A stretch of 61,316 nt of DNA from positions 1 to 61,316 of IMG/VR virus record IMGVR_UViG_3300050119_000050. One strand, 5' to 3'. The notes beneath the pieces were generated by a model that saw only the letters and a list, made by a program, of their open reading frames with translations, searched no databases and was not told the origin of the DNA. The DNA comes from a virus. Positions 39,606-47,251 of the stretch are shown here, piece after piece. Each line of letters opens with the position of its first letter. The stretch's first letter is position 1. Both the position numbers and the translations under genes were made by a program.

Positions 39606-39769
39606 GACACATTCTCCGTCCACCAGTTCGCGAGCTTGCGAGCCTGTTCGTCATCGCTCTCGACCTCATCGTGCGTGACACGGCAGCCGATGCTGCGCGC
39701 GTACTGCAAGAAGTCGGTGTATAATTTCTCGGCTCGCCATGCTTGCTGGCGCAGCCCTATGATGCTCAC
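39602..39769 (-). CDS. 55-residue helical protein
   Basis: GTG 39769 overlaps the upstream stop. Helical with RQQAWRAEKLYTDFLQYARS and ESDDEQARKLANWWTENVS. Supported by coupling on both sides and protein-like composition. Confidence 0.5.
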   Translation of the reverse strand: MSIIGLRQQAWRAEKLYTDFLQYARSIGCRVTHDEVESDDEQARKLANWWTENVS

Positions 39770-40035
39770 CCGCACGTCCTGACCTCCAACTCATAGTTGA
39801 TGGTGCACAATGGCGTCGCGCTGACGAACTCGTAGTCACAGCGCGCCGGATATTTGTGATCGAACGCCACTCGGGCCATTGCGTAGGTCGGCGCGATGAT
39901 GTGAACGGTCCGCTGCACGCGCGCTTCTGTTTGCCATTCAACAGTGCCGCTCTCATGCCGCGTGTATTGCGTCGAGCCGTAGACGACCTCCCAGACAATC
40001 CGTTCACCGCCGCTGTTGCTTTCAAGTTCGCTCAT
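39766..40035 (-). CDS. Small beta-rich protein, unknown
   Basis: 89 residues from ATG 40035. IVWEVVYGSTQYTRHESG, RVQRTVHIIAPTYAMARVAF, YEFVSATPLCTINYELEV. No family recognised. Confidence 0.6.
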   Translation of the reverse strand: MSELESNSGGERIVWEVVYGSTQYTRHESGTVEWQTEARVQRTVHIIAPTYAMARVAFDHKYPARCDYEFVSATPLCTINYELEVRTCG

Positions 40036-40175
40036 TTGTCCATCCTCATTAGGAGCCAGATGATAAAGCCGCTCGCAATCCCGCCGCCGATCCATCCCAG
40101 ACAGAACGTGTTGATCGCGCCGTCAATGCATCTTGAGCGCTCGATAAACGCGGCACCGAAGGCGAGCATGATCAT
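40032..40175 (-). CDS. 47-residue membrane protein
   Basis: ATG 40175, ATGA overlaps at both ends. C-terminal membrane span LGWIGGGIASGFIIWLLM. Short, no family. Confidence 0.5.
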   Translation of the reverse strand: MIMLAFGAAFIERSRCIDGAINTFCLGWIGGGIASGFIIWLLMRMDK

Positions 40176-40378
40176 TTGCCCATACTCACTGTGACATCTC
40201 TGAAGCGCGCGACATTGACATAGCCCACCACTGGCAACTCGGCAAGCGTGAGGTAGTGCGGATAGCCCGGCGTTGGGTTCGGCAGCACGCGATAGATCGA
40301 GTGCAGCTTTCCAAAGTCAATCTCCGGGTGCACCGACGAATGATACTCGTCGATGCAAATCACATAACGATCCGTCAT
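40172..40378 (-). CDS. Small protein, unknown
   Basis: 68 residues; RYVICIDEYHSSVHPEIDFG then YLTLAELPVVGYVN. Coupled at both ends. Confidence 0.55.
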   Translation of the reverse strand: MTDRYVICIDEYHSSVHPEIDFGKLHSIYRVLPNPTPGYPHYLTLAELPVVGYVNVARFRDVTVSMGK

Positions 40379-40512
40379 TTGAACAGGTCCTTCCCATGGA
40401 TCAGGTCGCCGCCGTGGATCACGACGAACTCGTCGAGCCCGGCCGCGTAGGCATAGGTTTCGATATGCGCGTTGAGCCCACTGTCACCGATGTGGTAGTG
40501 ACCGAACACCAC
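40375..40512 (-). CDS. 45-residue protein, possibly a metallophosphoesterase fragment
   Basis: GTG 40512 (start uncertain). VVFGHYHIGDSGLNAH is similar to the GHxH region of metallophosphoesterases, and FVVIHGGDLIHGKDLF follows. May be the remnant of a larger enzyme. Confidence 0.4.
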   Translation of the reverse strand: MVFGHYHIGDSGLNAHIETYAYAAGLDEFVVIHGGDLIHGKDLFK

Positions 40513-40519
40513 GACACGA

Positions 40520-40636
40520 TCACCCGGTCTTATAGTCGAGCACGTTGTTGATGTCGCGTTTAAGCTTCGCGACCTCCTCGGCGATGTCGCGCCGCTCTTT
40601 CTTACGTCGGCCTTGGCGATACTTTGCTTTGCTCAT
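40520..40636 (-). CDS. 38-residue basic protein
   Basis: ATG 40636 overlaps the upstream stop; the upstream gene's end (CAGGA) supplies the ribosome site. Basic coiled coil (KAKYRQGRRKKERRDIAEE, VAKLKRDINNVLDY). Confidence 0.45.
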   Translation of the reverse strand: MSKAKYRQGRRKKERRDIAEEVAKLKRDINNVLDYKTG

Positions 40637-41025
40637 AGGTCCAGTCCTGAGAACCGATTGTCTTCTGCCGATCTAACGGGCTCGGTCGGCTCTGTCAATA
40701 GGTTCTTGGTGATCTCGTCGATAGTGTCGGTGACCGTGGTTAATCGTGCCATGGTGGAGTTGCGCTTGCGCTCGGCCTCGGCGAACAGCAGGACCTCCTC
40801 ACGCGTGAAGTTGCGCCGCTTTATGATCTCTCGCATGTCGTCGGTCGTGAACTCTCTCGGCTGTCCCGTAGCGCTGCGCTCCGATGCAGTCACGCGAACC
40901 TCATAGGCAAACTTCGCGATGATCTCGGCCTCGCGCTTGGTCAGGTTCATGATGCCGAGCGACCACGCGCAATCAGGGTTGTCTCTGGTGGGCGTTTGGT
41001 ATTCGTGGACTTCGACGCGTTTCAT
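40633..41025 (-). CDS. Unknown protein ending NRFSGLDL
   Basis: 130 residues from ATG 41025. Helical (LTKREAEIIAKFAYEV, DDMREIIKRRNFTREEVLL). Ends AEDNRFSGLDL. The bases coding FSGLDL plus stop are identical to those at the end of the gene at 41296 and contain the ribosome site of the next gene. Confidence 0.65.
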   Translation of the reverse strand: MKRVEVHEYQTPTRDNPDCAWSLGIMNLTKREAEIIAKFAYEVRVTASERSATGQPREFTTDDMREIIKRRNFTREEVLLFAEAERKRNSTMARLTTVTDTIDEITKNLLTEPTEPVRSAEDNRFSGLDL

Positions 41026-41026
41026 C

Positions 41027-41299
41027 TCACTCACTTCCGGTTTTGAGCGAGCCGGGTATCTTAGCTAAATACCTCGCGCGCAGCCGCATCGCCTCATCGT
41101 AGTTTGTGCCCTCGCCCGCCAGCGTCAGGTGCGCCGTGCTCACCGGCATTCCCAAGAAGTCACCGCGCGTGATCAGTGCGATGTCGCCATCACTGTAAGC
41201 CATCTCGCCGATCAGGGTGAACTGCTCGGGCGCGAATGGCTTGATCTCGCAGATCACTTCGTCGCCGATCTCGATAGGTCTCTCGTTGCGGTCTTTCAT
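41027..41299 (-). CDS. Small beta-barrel-like protein, unknown
   Basis: 90 residues; IEIGDEVICEIKPFAPEQFT, GDIALITRGDFLGMPVSTA suggest a small SH3-like barrel. Ends in a basic helix. Confidence 0.6.
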   Translation of the reverse strand: MKDRNERPIEIGDEVICEIKPFAPEQFTLIGEMAYSDGDIALITRGDFLGMPVSTAHLTLAGEGTNYDEAMRLRARYLAKIPGSLKTGSE

Positions 41300-41565
41300 A
41301 GGTCCAGTCCTGAGAAGCGGTTTCCATATTCGGTCGGCGACAGGACGTCGCCCGTTCTAGCCTGCTCCAGCTTGATCACGAAGTCAATCAATGCTCGCGC
41401 CTCTTCCACCGTGACACCCTCGAAGCCGACCGCGACGGCATCTGGGCCAAGCCGCCCCGGTAGCAGGAACGCCGTCGTCTTGATCAAATTCGGGTTTATC
41501 GTCGAAGCCATCTCTGCCTCTTTCAACGCGGCGGCGAGCTTTGCACCTAGGTTTAGACCGTTCAT
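41296..41565 (-). CDS. Unknown protein ending NRFSGLDL
   Basis: 89 residues from ATG 41565. First gene left of the putative origin. Contains GPDAVAVGFEGVTVEEARAL and ends EYGNRFSGLDL, the motif shared with the gene at 40633. Confidence 0.6.
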   Translation of the reverse strand: MNGLNLGAKLAAALKEAEMASTINPNLIKTTAFLLPGRLGPDAVAVGFEGVTVEEARALIDFVIKLEQARTGDVLSPTEYGNRFSGLDL

Positions 41566-41749
41566 TTTTCTCAACTCTCTCACTGGGCCGCTTGCACGGG
41601 CCCGGCCGGTGGGGTGGTTTCCCAGTCCCCTTGGGGGCTCGGGTCAAACTCTAAACTCGGGCTCGCCCCGGCCCCTTTTGGGACTGGGGTGCCGGTGGTT
41701 TTGGCATGCCGTTTTTAAGCAGTCAAGAGGGGTCTTCTCATTGAACTTT

Positions 41750-41787
41750 CTCGGTCCGAGAAATTGGGGCTCGGTCCGAGAAATTGG
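41750..41787 (+). repeat. Tandem 18-bp direct repeat with 20-bp period
   Basis: CTCGGTCCGAGAAATTGG occurs at 41750-41767 and 41770-41787. The core CTCGGTCCGAG is nearly palindromic. Further TTCTCGG copies lie near 41848, 41860 and 41901, so this is probably a protein-binding array. Confidence 0.8.
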
Positions 41788-41898
41788 AGGCTCGCGGGCT
41801 CGGCCGCTTGGCATTTGTCTAAATCACAACCGTGTAACCTCGAAGGTCTTCTCGGACCTCTTCTCGGCAAGGGGTCAGCTAACCCATTGATTTCTTCT

Positions 41899-42038
41899 AT
41901 TTCTCGGCTTCTCACATCTTTTCTAATACACATACAGCACAAGGGGTATAGTAGTGACGGGGGGTGGTGGGGAGGAGAGTTTATAGTATATGGCGTGTTC
42001 TGGGGGACGATTTCATTTCATGTGAGAAGCCGAGAAAT
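41899..42038. repeat. 19-bp perfect inverted repeat pair
   Basis: ATTTCTCGGCTTCTCACAT at 41899-41917 and its exact reverse complement at 42020-42038, with 102 bases between. The inner part is purine-rich (GGGGGGTGGTGGGGAGG near 41961). Confidence 0.85.
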
Positions 42039-42207
42039 GGGTCGGATTTTCGGGTCGGAATACCACTCCGTTTTGTGGGGTATGGCTTGCCTCCGCACGA
42101 CCATGCTTCGCAGCCCTCACAAAGGGTGCTGGCAAGGCATTGCACATACAGTGGATATTGACTAATGGATCGCGCTATCACAGACAACCTAGCAGGGCAA
42201 AGCATTA

Positions 42208-42489
42208 GTTTAGGTTAATTGATTTCAAGGCCGCGTTAACCTTAATAGTTTAGATTTATTGCATATGAGGGCCCTATTAACCTTAATTCTTAACCATTTG
42301 ACCACTATGGAGCGGCCATTAACCCTACTTATTAAGGTTAATCAGAGGGTTAGGTGCAGTATGCATGGGTGGATGTGGATGTCAACACTACTATACTACC
42401 TATGCCTATTAACCTTAACTATTAAGGTTAATGACACTATGGTATCGTAGTAGTGTTGTGGCATTAACGTTAATAATTAAGGTTAATGC
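42208..42489. repeat. Array of TTAACCTTAA palindromes (iteron/operator array)
   Basis: Core TTAACCTTAA or its complement is at 42236-42245, 42277-42286, 42332-42341 and in two large palindromes: 42408-42432 (11-bp arms, CTA centre, perfect) and 42461-42489 (13-base arms, one mismatch). CAACACTACTA at 42382-42392 and TAGTAGTGTTG near 42448-42458 flank the first palindrome as a further inverted pair. Confidence 0.8.
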
Positions 42490-42684
42490 GCGATCACGCT
42501 TGACCACTACCGATAGATGGTGCATGGTAGGATGGCGCGAGATACGGGGTAGGCACCCCAAATCGCGACCATATGGCAGGTGCAATGTGCCCTAGCCTGC
42601 ACGCTTTCGACCCGTTTTGAGCTAAATTCCGAAAAATAAAAATCCCTAATTCCGGAAAATGTTTCCCTGACCCACAATTTAGGC

Positions 42685-42713
42685 TTGACACGACCGCCGC
42701 GATCCATTAGGGA
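42685..42713 (+). promoter_or_regulatory. Rightward promoter of the 42746 block
   Basis: TTGACA (42685-42690), 17 bases, TAGGGA (42708-42713), 32 bases before ATG 42746. Confidence 0.55.
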
Positions 42714-42745
42714 ACCGGACCACGCCCTCTCCTACGGAGCGACAG

Positions 42746-43027
42746 ATGTCCACACGTTTAATCGCCGAGCACGTCGGCCCGGAAGCCGCACACCGCGTCC
42801 TCACGGAGACCCATCGACAGTTCGAAGACCTCGGCCTGCAGCCGCGTCATGCGCGCCGCCTCCGTGAGCTTCAACTCGACCGCATCCGCGAGACGCACGT
42901 CATCGTCGGCGATCATCCGCCGGAGCCACGGCGCAATCTTGATCCGTGCGACTGCAACGACGGCTCGACCGTCGCGCAGTGCAAAGGCGCGGCGTGCAAA
43001 TCTCACAACCGATGTTGCTGGCAATGA
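42746..43027 (+). CDS. Small helical protein with Cys cluster
   Basis: 93 residues. Helical basic N-terminal 65 residues (RQFEDLGLQPRHARRLRELQ), then PCDCNDGSTVAQCKGAACK, a Cys-rich end that may bind zinc. First gene of the right block. Confidence 0.6.
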   Translation: MSTRLIAEHVGPEAAHRVLTETHRQFEDLGLQPRHARRLRELQLDRIRETHVIVGDHPPEPRRNLDPCDCNDGSTVAQCKGAACKSHNRCCWQ

Positions 43028-43173
43028 ATAACATCCAGAAGGGATGGGCGTTGAACGCGCTCGGTGTCGCGTTCGGGTCAGGGCTTGTGTTCAACCATCT
43101 CGTCGTGTTCGCTCTCGCGGCAGCCTGCTGCGGAGCGGCGATGATGTGCTTCTATAAAGGTGACCCGCAATGA
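43024..43173 (+). CDS. 49-residue membrane protein
   Basis: ATG 43024 overlaps the preceding stop (ATGA). One or two spans (ALNALGVAFGSGLVF, LVVFALAAACCGAAMMCF). Unknown role. Confidence 0.55.
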   Translation: MNNIQKGWALNALGVAFGSGLVFNHLVVFALAAACCGAAMMCFYKGDPQ

Positions 43174-43529
43174 CCGAACCAACCTACGACCCGGTCGCCA
43201 AACGATGGAGCGACGACGCGCCGATCACCGACGCGGAGAAGCACGCCTACTGTCGACGGCGCTGGAACCATGACGCGGTCTTTCTGTCGCCAGTCGTCTA
43301 CGAAGCGGCCCGGCGCGCGGACTTCGACATGCGCACCTTCGTGATCAACCAGCCGATCCCGGTCGATGGCGGCACAGTGACTGGCACCATCATGACCGCC
43401 GAGAAAATGAAATCGCAGTATGCGAAGGGCCCTGCGCACTCAACCTTCGGACCGTCGAGCTTTCTGCGCTGGAACGATTGTCCGGGAGCAACCAAGAAGG
43501 ATGAGCCAGATGGCGGGAAGACCTCTTAG
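43170..43529 (+). CDS. Unknown protein
   Basis: 119 residues, polar; RADFDMRTFVINQPIPVDGG and MTAEKMKSQYAKGP. Coupled to its neighbours. No family recognised. Confidence 0.6.
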   Translation: MTEPTYDPVAKRWSDDAPITDAEKHAYCRRRWNHDAVFLSPVVYEAARRADFDMRTFVINQPIPVDGGTVTGTIMTAEKMKSQYAKGPAHSTFGPSSFLRWNDCPGATKKDEPDGGKTS

Positions 43530-43809
43530 TCCAAATCGCGAGCTTGCGCTGCTCATGGGCGACAAGACCTATCACGGATCGCTGCACGCGAAGTGCGGCA
43601 CCAACGAGCGCTACGTCACGGGCGGCGGCTGCGTGCACTGTGCGCGCCTGATCGCGACCGAGCAGCGCGACGCGAGGAAGTTTCTGAAAGAGCATGCGGC
43701 CGAGCAGGCCAACGAGAAAATTCGAGAACAGGACGGCGTCACCCTTGACAGCGTCCCAACGAATGGCTTATCAGCATTCGAACAGTCCATCGAAGACGAC
43801 CTCATGTGA
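43510..43809 (+). CDS. Small protein with zinc-like site and IEDDLM tail
   Basis: 99 residues from ATG 43510 (AAGGA eight bases upstream). LHAKCGTNERYVTGGGCVHC looks like a zinc site. Ends FEQSIEDDLM, a shared acidic-hydrophobic tail. Confidence 0.65.
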   Translation: MAGRPLSPNRELALLMGDKTYHGSLHAKCGTNERYVTGGGCVHCARLIATEQRDARKFLKEHAAEQANEKIREQDGVTLDSVPTNGLSAFEQSIEDDLM

Positions 43810-43839
43810 TGGTTGTCTAACCACGAAAGGCGTGATGCC

Positions 43840-44127
43840 ATGCGACCGACCGACGAACTCGATATCAAGCTTGCTGCCAACCGGGTGCGCTCTCCGAGAT
43901 ACCCGACGATTGCTGAAGTGCTCGCGCACCGCGAGCGCCGTCGCGCCATACTCTCCGCAAGATTTCTCCTCGCGATGTTCGTGATCTTTTTGGTCGCGGC
44001 TCCGTTCGTGGACGGCTACGGGTTCATGTTGCTCGGCGCAGCGATTTTCTTCGCGGGCTTCGTGATCAACTGCCTTGTCATCGGCAACAGCCACAACACC
44101 GGAGGGAGCAATGCCGATCCGTTCTGA
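43840..44127 (+). CDS. Two-span membrane protein
   Basis: 95 residues from ATG 43840 (AAAGG upstream). Basic N terminus, then two spans (FLLAMFVIFLVAAPFV, FMLLGAAIFFAGFVINCLV). First of a set of small membrane proteins. Confidence 0.6.
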   Translation: MRPTDELDIKLAANRVRSPRYPTIAEVLAHRERRRAILSARFLLAMFVIFLVAAPFVDGYGFMLLGAAIFFAGFVINCLVIGNSHNTGGSNADPF

Positions 44128-44266
44128 CAAAGAGGTCAACGACATCGCCAGCATTCGCATCCTGCTTGAGCAACGCAAACGCGAGCGCGAATATCGTGAT
44201 CAGGCGCGGTTCACCATCGCCGCGTTCATGGTGATCGCTGCCATCGTTATGTTGGCCGCGCTATGA
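44111..44266 (+). CDS. 51-residue tail-anchored membrane protein
   Basis: Charged helix (SIRILLEQRKREREYRDQ) followed by a C-terminal span (FTIAAFMVIAAIVMLAAL). Very similar in layout to the next gene. Confidence 0.6.
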   Translation: MPIRSDKEVNDIASIRILLEQRKREREYRDQARFTIAAFMVIAAIVMLAAL

Positions 44267-44460
44267 ACGAGGACGAAAAATTCGATCTGGTGGCCAAACA
44301 ACTGCGGATCGCAGACCGCAATCGTCGCATTTCGCGGCGGCTCGAAGAGCGGCGACATCGGCGTGCCCAGAGGAATGCCTTCGGTGTCATCGCATTTATC
44401 ACGCTCGCATCCGCTGTGGGCCTGCTCATCACGCTACTGTTCGCTGGAGGATCACCATGA
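44263..44460 (+). CDS. Tail-anchored membrane protein
   Basis: 65 residues: basic helix (RIADRNRRISRRLEERRHRR) then a C-terminal span (FGVIAFITLASAVGLLITLL). Overlaps neighbours by ATGA. Confidence 0.6.
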   Translation: MNEDEKFDLVAKQLRIADRNRRISRRLEERRHRRAQRNAFGVIAFITLASAVGLLITLLFAGGSP

Positions 44461-44636
44461 TCAACCCGTGGAAGCTGATGGCCGACTGGCTCGTCTGGTA
44501 TAGCGTCTTCGAATGCGTGGGCCATTCGCTCCCCGCCATCTTCAGCGGTCAAGTTTACGGCCCGGGTGCGTTCGTCGCCGGGGCCATCATGATCTCTGCC
44601 GCTCTGTTTGGGGAGTTTTATTTCCGTGAAGTGTGA
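44457..44636 (+). CDS. 59-residue membrane protein
   Basis: ATGA overlap with the previous stop. Two hydrophobic parts (MADWLVWYSVFECVGH and GAFVAGAIMISAALFGEFYF). Its end overlaps the next start by 11 bases. Confidence 0.55.
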   Translation: MINPWKLMADWLVWYSVFECVGHSLPAIFSGQVYGPGAFVAGAIMISAALFGEFYFREV

Positions 44637-45303
44637 TATCTGTCGAGACACGAAGTCCATCACTCTGCCGGTCCATCGCGACCTGACCATCGAAGACATG
44701 GTCGGTGACTACGCGATCCCGGTCAAGGCCGGTGAGATGACGCGTTCATTCCCGTGCCCGAACTGCGCGAAGCTGGTGCCGTTCGAGCGCGTCCGCGCGA
44801 TGCGTGCGATGACGAAGATCGACTTCGAGACCTTCGGCAAACTCCAGAACCCAACCGAGCGCGGCCTCGCGCAACAGTTCGGCGCGTACCTTCACAAGGA
44901 AGGCCTCCTACGATTTGACAACGACAGCCTGACCACCAAAGAGGATCGTGTCACGGTCCGTGCGATGCTCAACATCGTGCTCCCGGAGAACGCGGAAGGC
45001 GTTGAAGCGCTCGTCGCCGAAGTCGAGCAGCCGCCGATCCCGGGCAGAATTTTGCGCGAGATGAGACAGCGTGCGAGCCGTGGGGAAGTCGTGTCCGGAT
45101 ACAACCCGGAAACGACGACGCGGTACGATCCGGAAGTGCTGCTGGGCAGGCCGACCACGTGGAAGCCGCGTGCCTTCATCCCGGAGGCCGAACTGCCCGC
45201 GCCCAAGACCAAACGTGAGACGATGAAAGAAGCCGCCGCGCAACGCAATGGCATCTCCAACCGTTTCTCCGGTATCGACTTCGATGGAGACGATCTGTTA
45301 TGA
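44626..45303 (+). CDS. Unknown protein, zinc ribbon at start, RFSGIDFDGDDLL at end
   Basis: 225 residues from GTG 44626 (GGGGAG upstream). Zinc ribbon KCDICRDTK / FPCPNCAKL. Middle helical. Ends GISNRFSGIDFDGDDLL, combining the RFSG motif with the acidic-hydrophobic end. Unknown function. Confidence 0.7.
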   Translation: MKCDICRDTKSITLPVHRDLTIEDMVGDYAIPVKAGEMTRSFPCPNCAKLVPFERVRAMRAMTKIDFETFGKLQNPTERGLAQQFGAYLHKEGLLRFDNDSLTTKEDRVTVRAMLNIVLPENAEGVEALVAEVEQPPIPGRILREMRQRASRGEVVSGYNPETTTRYDPEVLLGRPTTWKPRAFIPEAELPAPKTKRETMKEAAAQRNGISNRFSGIDFDGDDLL

Positions 45304-45479
45304 GTGGTCCGCCGGACAGCGAACACTATGAACTCCGTCAGCAGTTGCGGCGGCTCTCGGCACAGCACCGCGACGTGTTGGTGCCGTCGCGCGCCCTGAT
45401 CAAGCTGGTCGACTACATCGACAAGCTGGAGGAAGGCGCGTATAGCGCGTGGGAAGATCACATGGGAGAGGACCTATGA
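45300..45479 (+). CDS. 59-residue helical protein
   Basis: ATGA overlap with the previous stop. Helices HYELRQQLRRLSAQHRD and ALIKLVDYIDKLEEG; ends DHMGEDL. Confidence 0.55.
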   Translation: MSGPPDSEHYELRQQLRRLSAQHRDVLVPSRALIKLVDYIDKLEEGAYSAWEDHMGEDL

Positions 45480-45637
45480 GGACGCTACCGGAGACCATCG
45501 CGTATCTGCGCGACATGATCGCAAACGAGAGCGTCTCGATCATGCTGATCGAGAGCGCAGAGCTTACTGCGCTGTGCGACGCGGCGGAAGCTGGGCGGCG
45601 GCCTGCGCACCCTGACGATCCGGGGTTCACCGAATGA
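45476..45637 (+). CDS. 53-residue helical protein
   Basis: ATGA overlap. Helical, acidic (ETIAYLRDMIANESVSIML, ALCDAAEAGRR). Unknown. Confidence 0.55.
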   Translation: MRTLPETIAYLRDMIANESVSIMLIESAELTALCDAAEAGRRPAHPDDPGFTE

Positions 45638-45903
45638 GCCACGTCTACGAAACAGCCGCTGTCCGCATTCTGGATTGGCTTCATCACGCCGAGCGCGACC
45701 TCACGGGTAAGGCCGTGTTAACCTTCAATGGAGAAGCTGGCACCGTTCGCGCGATCCAGCTTGACGAGCACCATGGGCTGTGCTTTACGATTGACGAACC
45801 AAATATCCAAGGTCACGGTCGGCGCTACTATCCAGTGTCGACGATCAAGCAACTGGAGCCATGCGATGTCAAAAGTGAGAGCGATATCGACACGTCCGAT
45901 TAG
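45634..45903 (+). CDS. Small beta-rich protein, unknown
   Basis: 89 residues. GKAVLTFNGEAGTVRAIQLD, GLCFTIDEPNIQG, YYPVSTIKQL suggest a small barrel. Overlaps the next gene by 38 bases. Confidence 0.6.
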   Translation: MSHVYETAAVRILDWLHHAERDLTGKAVLTFNGEAGTVRAIQLDEHHGLCFTIDEPNIQGHGRRYYPVSTIKQLEPCDVKSESDIDTSD

Positions 45904-46117
45904 CGCGCCGCGCACCATCAACGGCGACGTCAGTGACCTGTTCTTCAACACCGAACTCGACAGCGCTCGCGTCTACGATCATCGCGGTCACTTCACCGGG
46001 TGGGACGCGACGCGGCTGGAGCAAGAGGCGATGCAGTTTCTCGCCAGCCTCGGCCGCCTCGGCGTCGACACTCCGACCGTCGACGACCTGATCGCCGACT
46101 TCCACGGGCGGGCGTGA
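45866..46117 (+). CDS. Small protein, unknown
   Basis: 83 residues from ATG 45866. GDVSDLFFNTELDSARVYDH and GWDATRLEQEAMQFLASLG. The GWDA segment recurs in the gene at 46822 (FFAGWDACQQA), perhaps a common small-protein fold. Confidence 0.55.
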   Translation: MSKVRAISTRPISAPRTINGDVSDLFFNTELDSARVYDHRGHFTGWDATRLEQEAMQFLASLGRLGVDTPTVDDLIADFHGRA

Positions 46118-46398
46118 TGCCCACTCACACCTTTCACAAGGCCGATGCCATCATCGACCGCATGAACGCCGCCTACTGGGCGGAGTACGAGCGCTGGGTA
46201 TGGCGACGCAAGATCAACCGTAAGGACGGCTTCGAGCTTGTCCGCAACTCATCGCCGAACAACGACATCGTCTCCGACGAGTACAACGAGATCACGAACC
46301 TGACCAAGCGCGAGTGCAAGGACAGCTATAGCGCAGATGAATGGTATCAGACGTATGCGAGACGCGCTGCGATGCGCGCCGCTCTGGGAGAACTGTGA
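46117..46398 (+). CDS. Small charged protein, unknown
   Basis: 93 residues; KADAIIDRMNAAYWAEYERW, RKINRKDGFELVRN, DEWYQTYARRAAMRAAL. Start and stop share bases with neighbours. Confidence 0.6.
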   Translation: MPTHTFHKADAIIDRMNAAYWAEYERWVWRRKINRKDGFELVRNSSPNNDIVSDEYNEITNLTKRECKDSYSADEWYQTYARRAAMRAALGEL

Positions 46399-46574
46399 TG
46401 CTGCTGCTCCGTGCTCGCACGAAGCCGGATGACGGCGTCGTGTTCGTCATCTGGCCACGCTGGACACCAGACGGCTGGGTCGCTTTCGAACGCGTGCTAC
46501 GAACTTGGAACGGCGGCTGGGGCTGGGGCTCCAGCGGCTTCTATACCTACGAACGATTGGCCTACTACAAATGA
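46398..46574 (+). CDS. 58-residue aromatic-rich protein
   Basis: GVVFVIWPRWTPDGWVAFER and WNGGWGWGSSGFYTYERLAY: Trp/Tyr-rich, probably a small beta fold. Coupled to neighbours. Confidence 0.55.
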   Translation: MLLLRARTKPDDGVVFVIWPRWTPDGWVAFERVLRTWNGGWGWGSSGFYTYERLAYYK

Positions 46575-46825
46575 TCATCACCATGTTCGTCACGCTATGC
46601 CACATGGGCTCGGTCGCTCCGGGATTGCCGCCGGTCGAGCTTTGTGAAGAACAACCTGTTGCGACGCGCGACGTCGAAGCGACGACGCGCCGCGACAAGC
46701 TCGAAGCGATCAACGCGTGCTTCGCTGCGATACAGCCGGAGATCGCGCCGCGCATCAAGCCCGGCTTCACGTTCCAGAGCGGGCGCTGCATCGAAGGCAA
46801 CGAGAAACCAAGGGGATCAATATGA
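46571..46825 (+). CDS. Small exported protein
   Basis: 84 residues; hydrophobic start (MIITMFVTLCHMGSVAPGL) with later Cys (ELCEEQ, NACFAAI, GRCIEG), so it may be exported with disulfides. Unknown. Confidence 0.5.
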   Translation: MIITMFVTLCHMGSVAPGLPPVELCEEQPVATRDVEATTRRDKLEAINACFAAIQPEIAPRIKPGFTFQSGRCIEGNEKPRGSI

Positions 46826-47094
46826 GCCGTGAACATGATGACGTGTTAGCCGCTGCCGCTCGCCGCGCCGGGCCGCCAACGCCGCGCAATGCGCCGCCGC
46901 AGACGCACGGTGACAAGGCGCTGACGTTCGGCAACTCTGATCTTTACGACGCACGCAACGCGGCGTGGAAGAAGTATCACGGCGAGCAGTGCGCCGATTG
47001 GACGCCCGCTGCCGAGCACTACGAGAAGGATGGCTTCTTCGCCGGATGGGACGCGTGTCAGCAAGCGATGACCATAAAGGAAGTTGACAAATGA
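46822..47094 (+). CDS. Small protein with GWDAC motif, unknown
   Basis: 90 residues; Pro-rich N-terminal third, then YEKDGFFAGWDACQQAMT, a pattern widespread in small phage proteins. Overlaps neighbours by ATGA. Confidence 0.6.
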   Translation: MSREHDDVLAAAARRAGPPTPRNAPPQTHGDKALTFGNSDLYDARNAAWKKYHGEQCADWTPAAEHYEKDGFFAGWDACQQAMTIKEVDK

Positions 47095-47174
47095 GCACTG
47101 AGATGATCTTAGGTGGGTGCATGCTCGCCGTTCTGATCGGCGGGATCATCGCATACTTGAGGATGCCGTCGTGA
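47091..47174 (+). CDS. 27-residue single-span membrane peptide
   Basis: ATGA overlap with the previous stop and GTGA with the next start. Nearly all of it is one span (LGGCMLAVLIGGIIAYL). Too short for a family. Confidence 0.45.
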   Translation: MSTEMILGGCMLAVLIGGIIAYLRMPS

Positions 47175-47251
47175 ACGAAACACAGATGAGGACATGGGCC
47201 GTGTGCTTGACGCCGCTGCTCATCCTCGCGGTCCGGAGCTTTGTCGTCTGA
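47171..47251 (+). CDS. 26-residue membrane peptide
   Basis: GTG 47171; span MRTWAVCLTPLLILAV. Stop shares one base with the next ATG. Supported only by coupling and hydrophobicity. Confidence 0.4.
   Translation: MNETQMRTWAVCLTPLLILAVRSFVV

Larger units (their letters stand above)
41584..42745. other. Non-coding AT-rich control region, putative replication origin
   Basis: About 1.16 kb between divergent gene blocks (leftward to 41583, rightward from 42746) with no credible gene. AT content is far above the rest of the window from about 41880 to 42520. It contains direct repeats, a 19-bp inverted repeat pair and an array of TTAACCTTAA palindromes. These are typical of origins with iterons or of master operator regions. 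Confidence 0.65.

Noticed and set aside
41764-42165. 133-residue rightward frame across the repeat region
   Set aside because: It merely runs through direct and inverted repeats; composition is not protein-like.
42494-42707. Two overlapping leftward frames of about 65 residues in the putative origin
   Set aside because: They sit in mutually exclusive frames with no ribosome site and low protein-like character.
41584-42745. CRISPR array
   Set aside because: The repeats are short, palindromic and unevenly spaced, without uniform spacers or cas genes.
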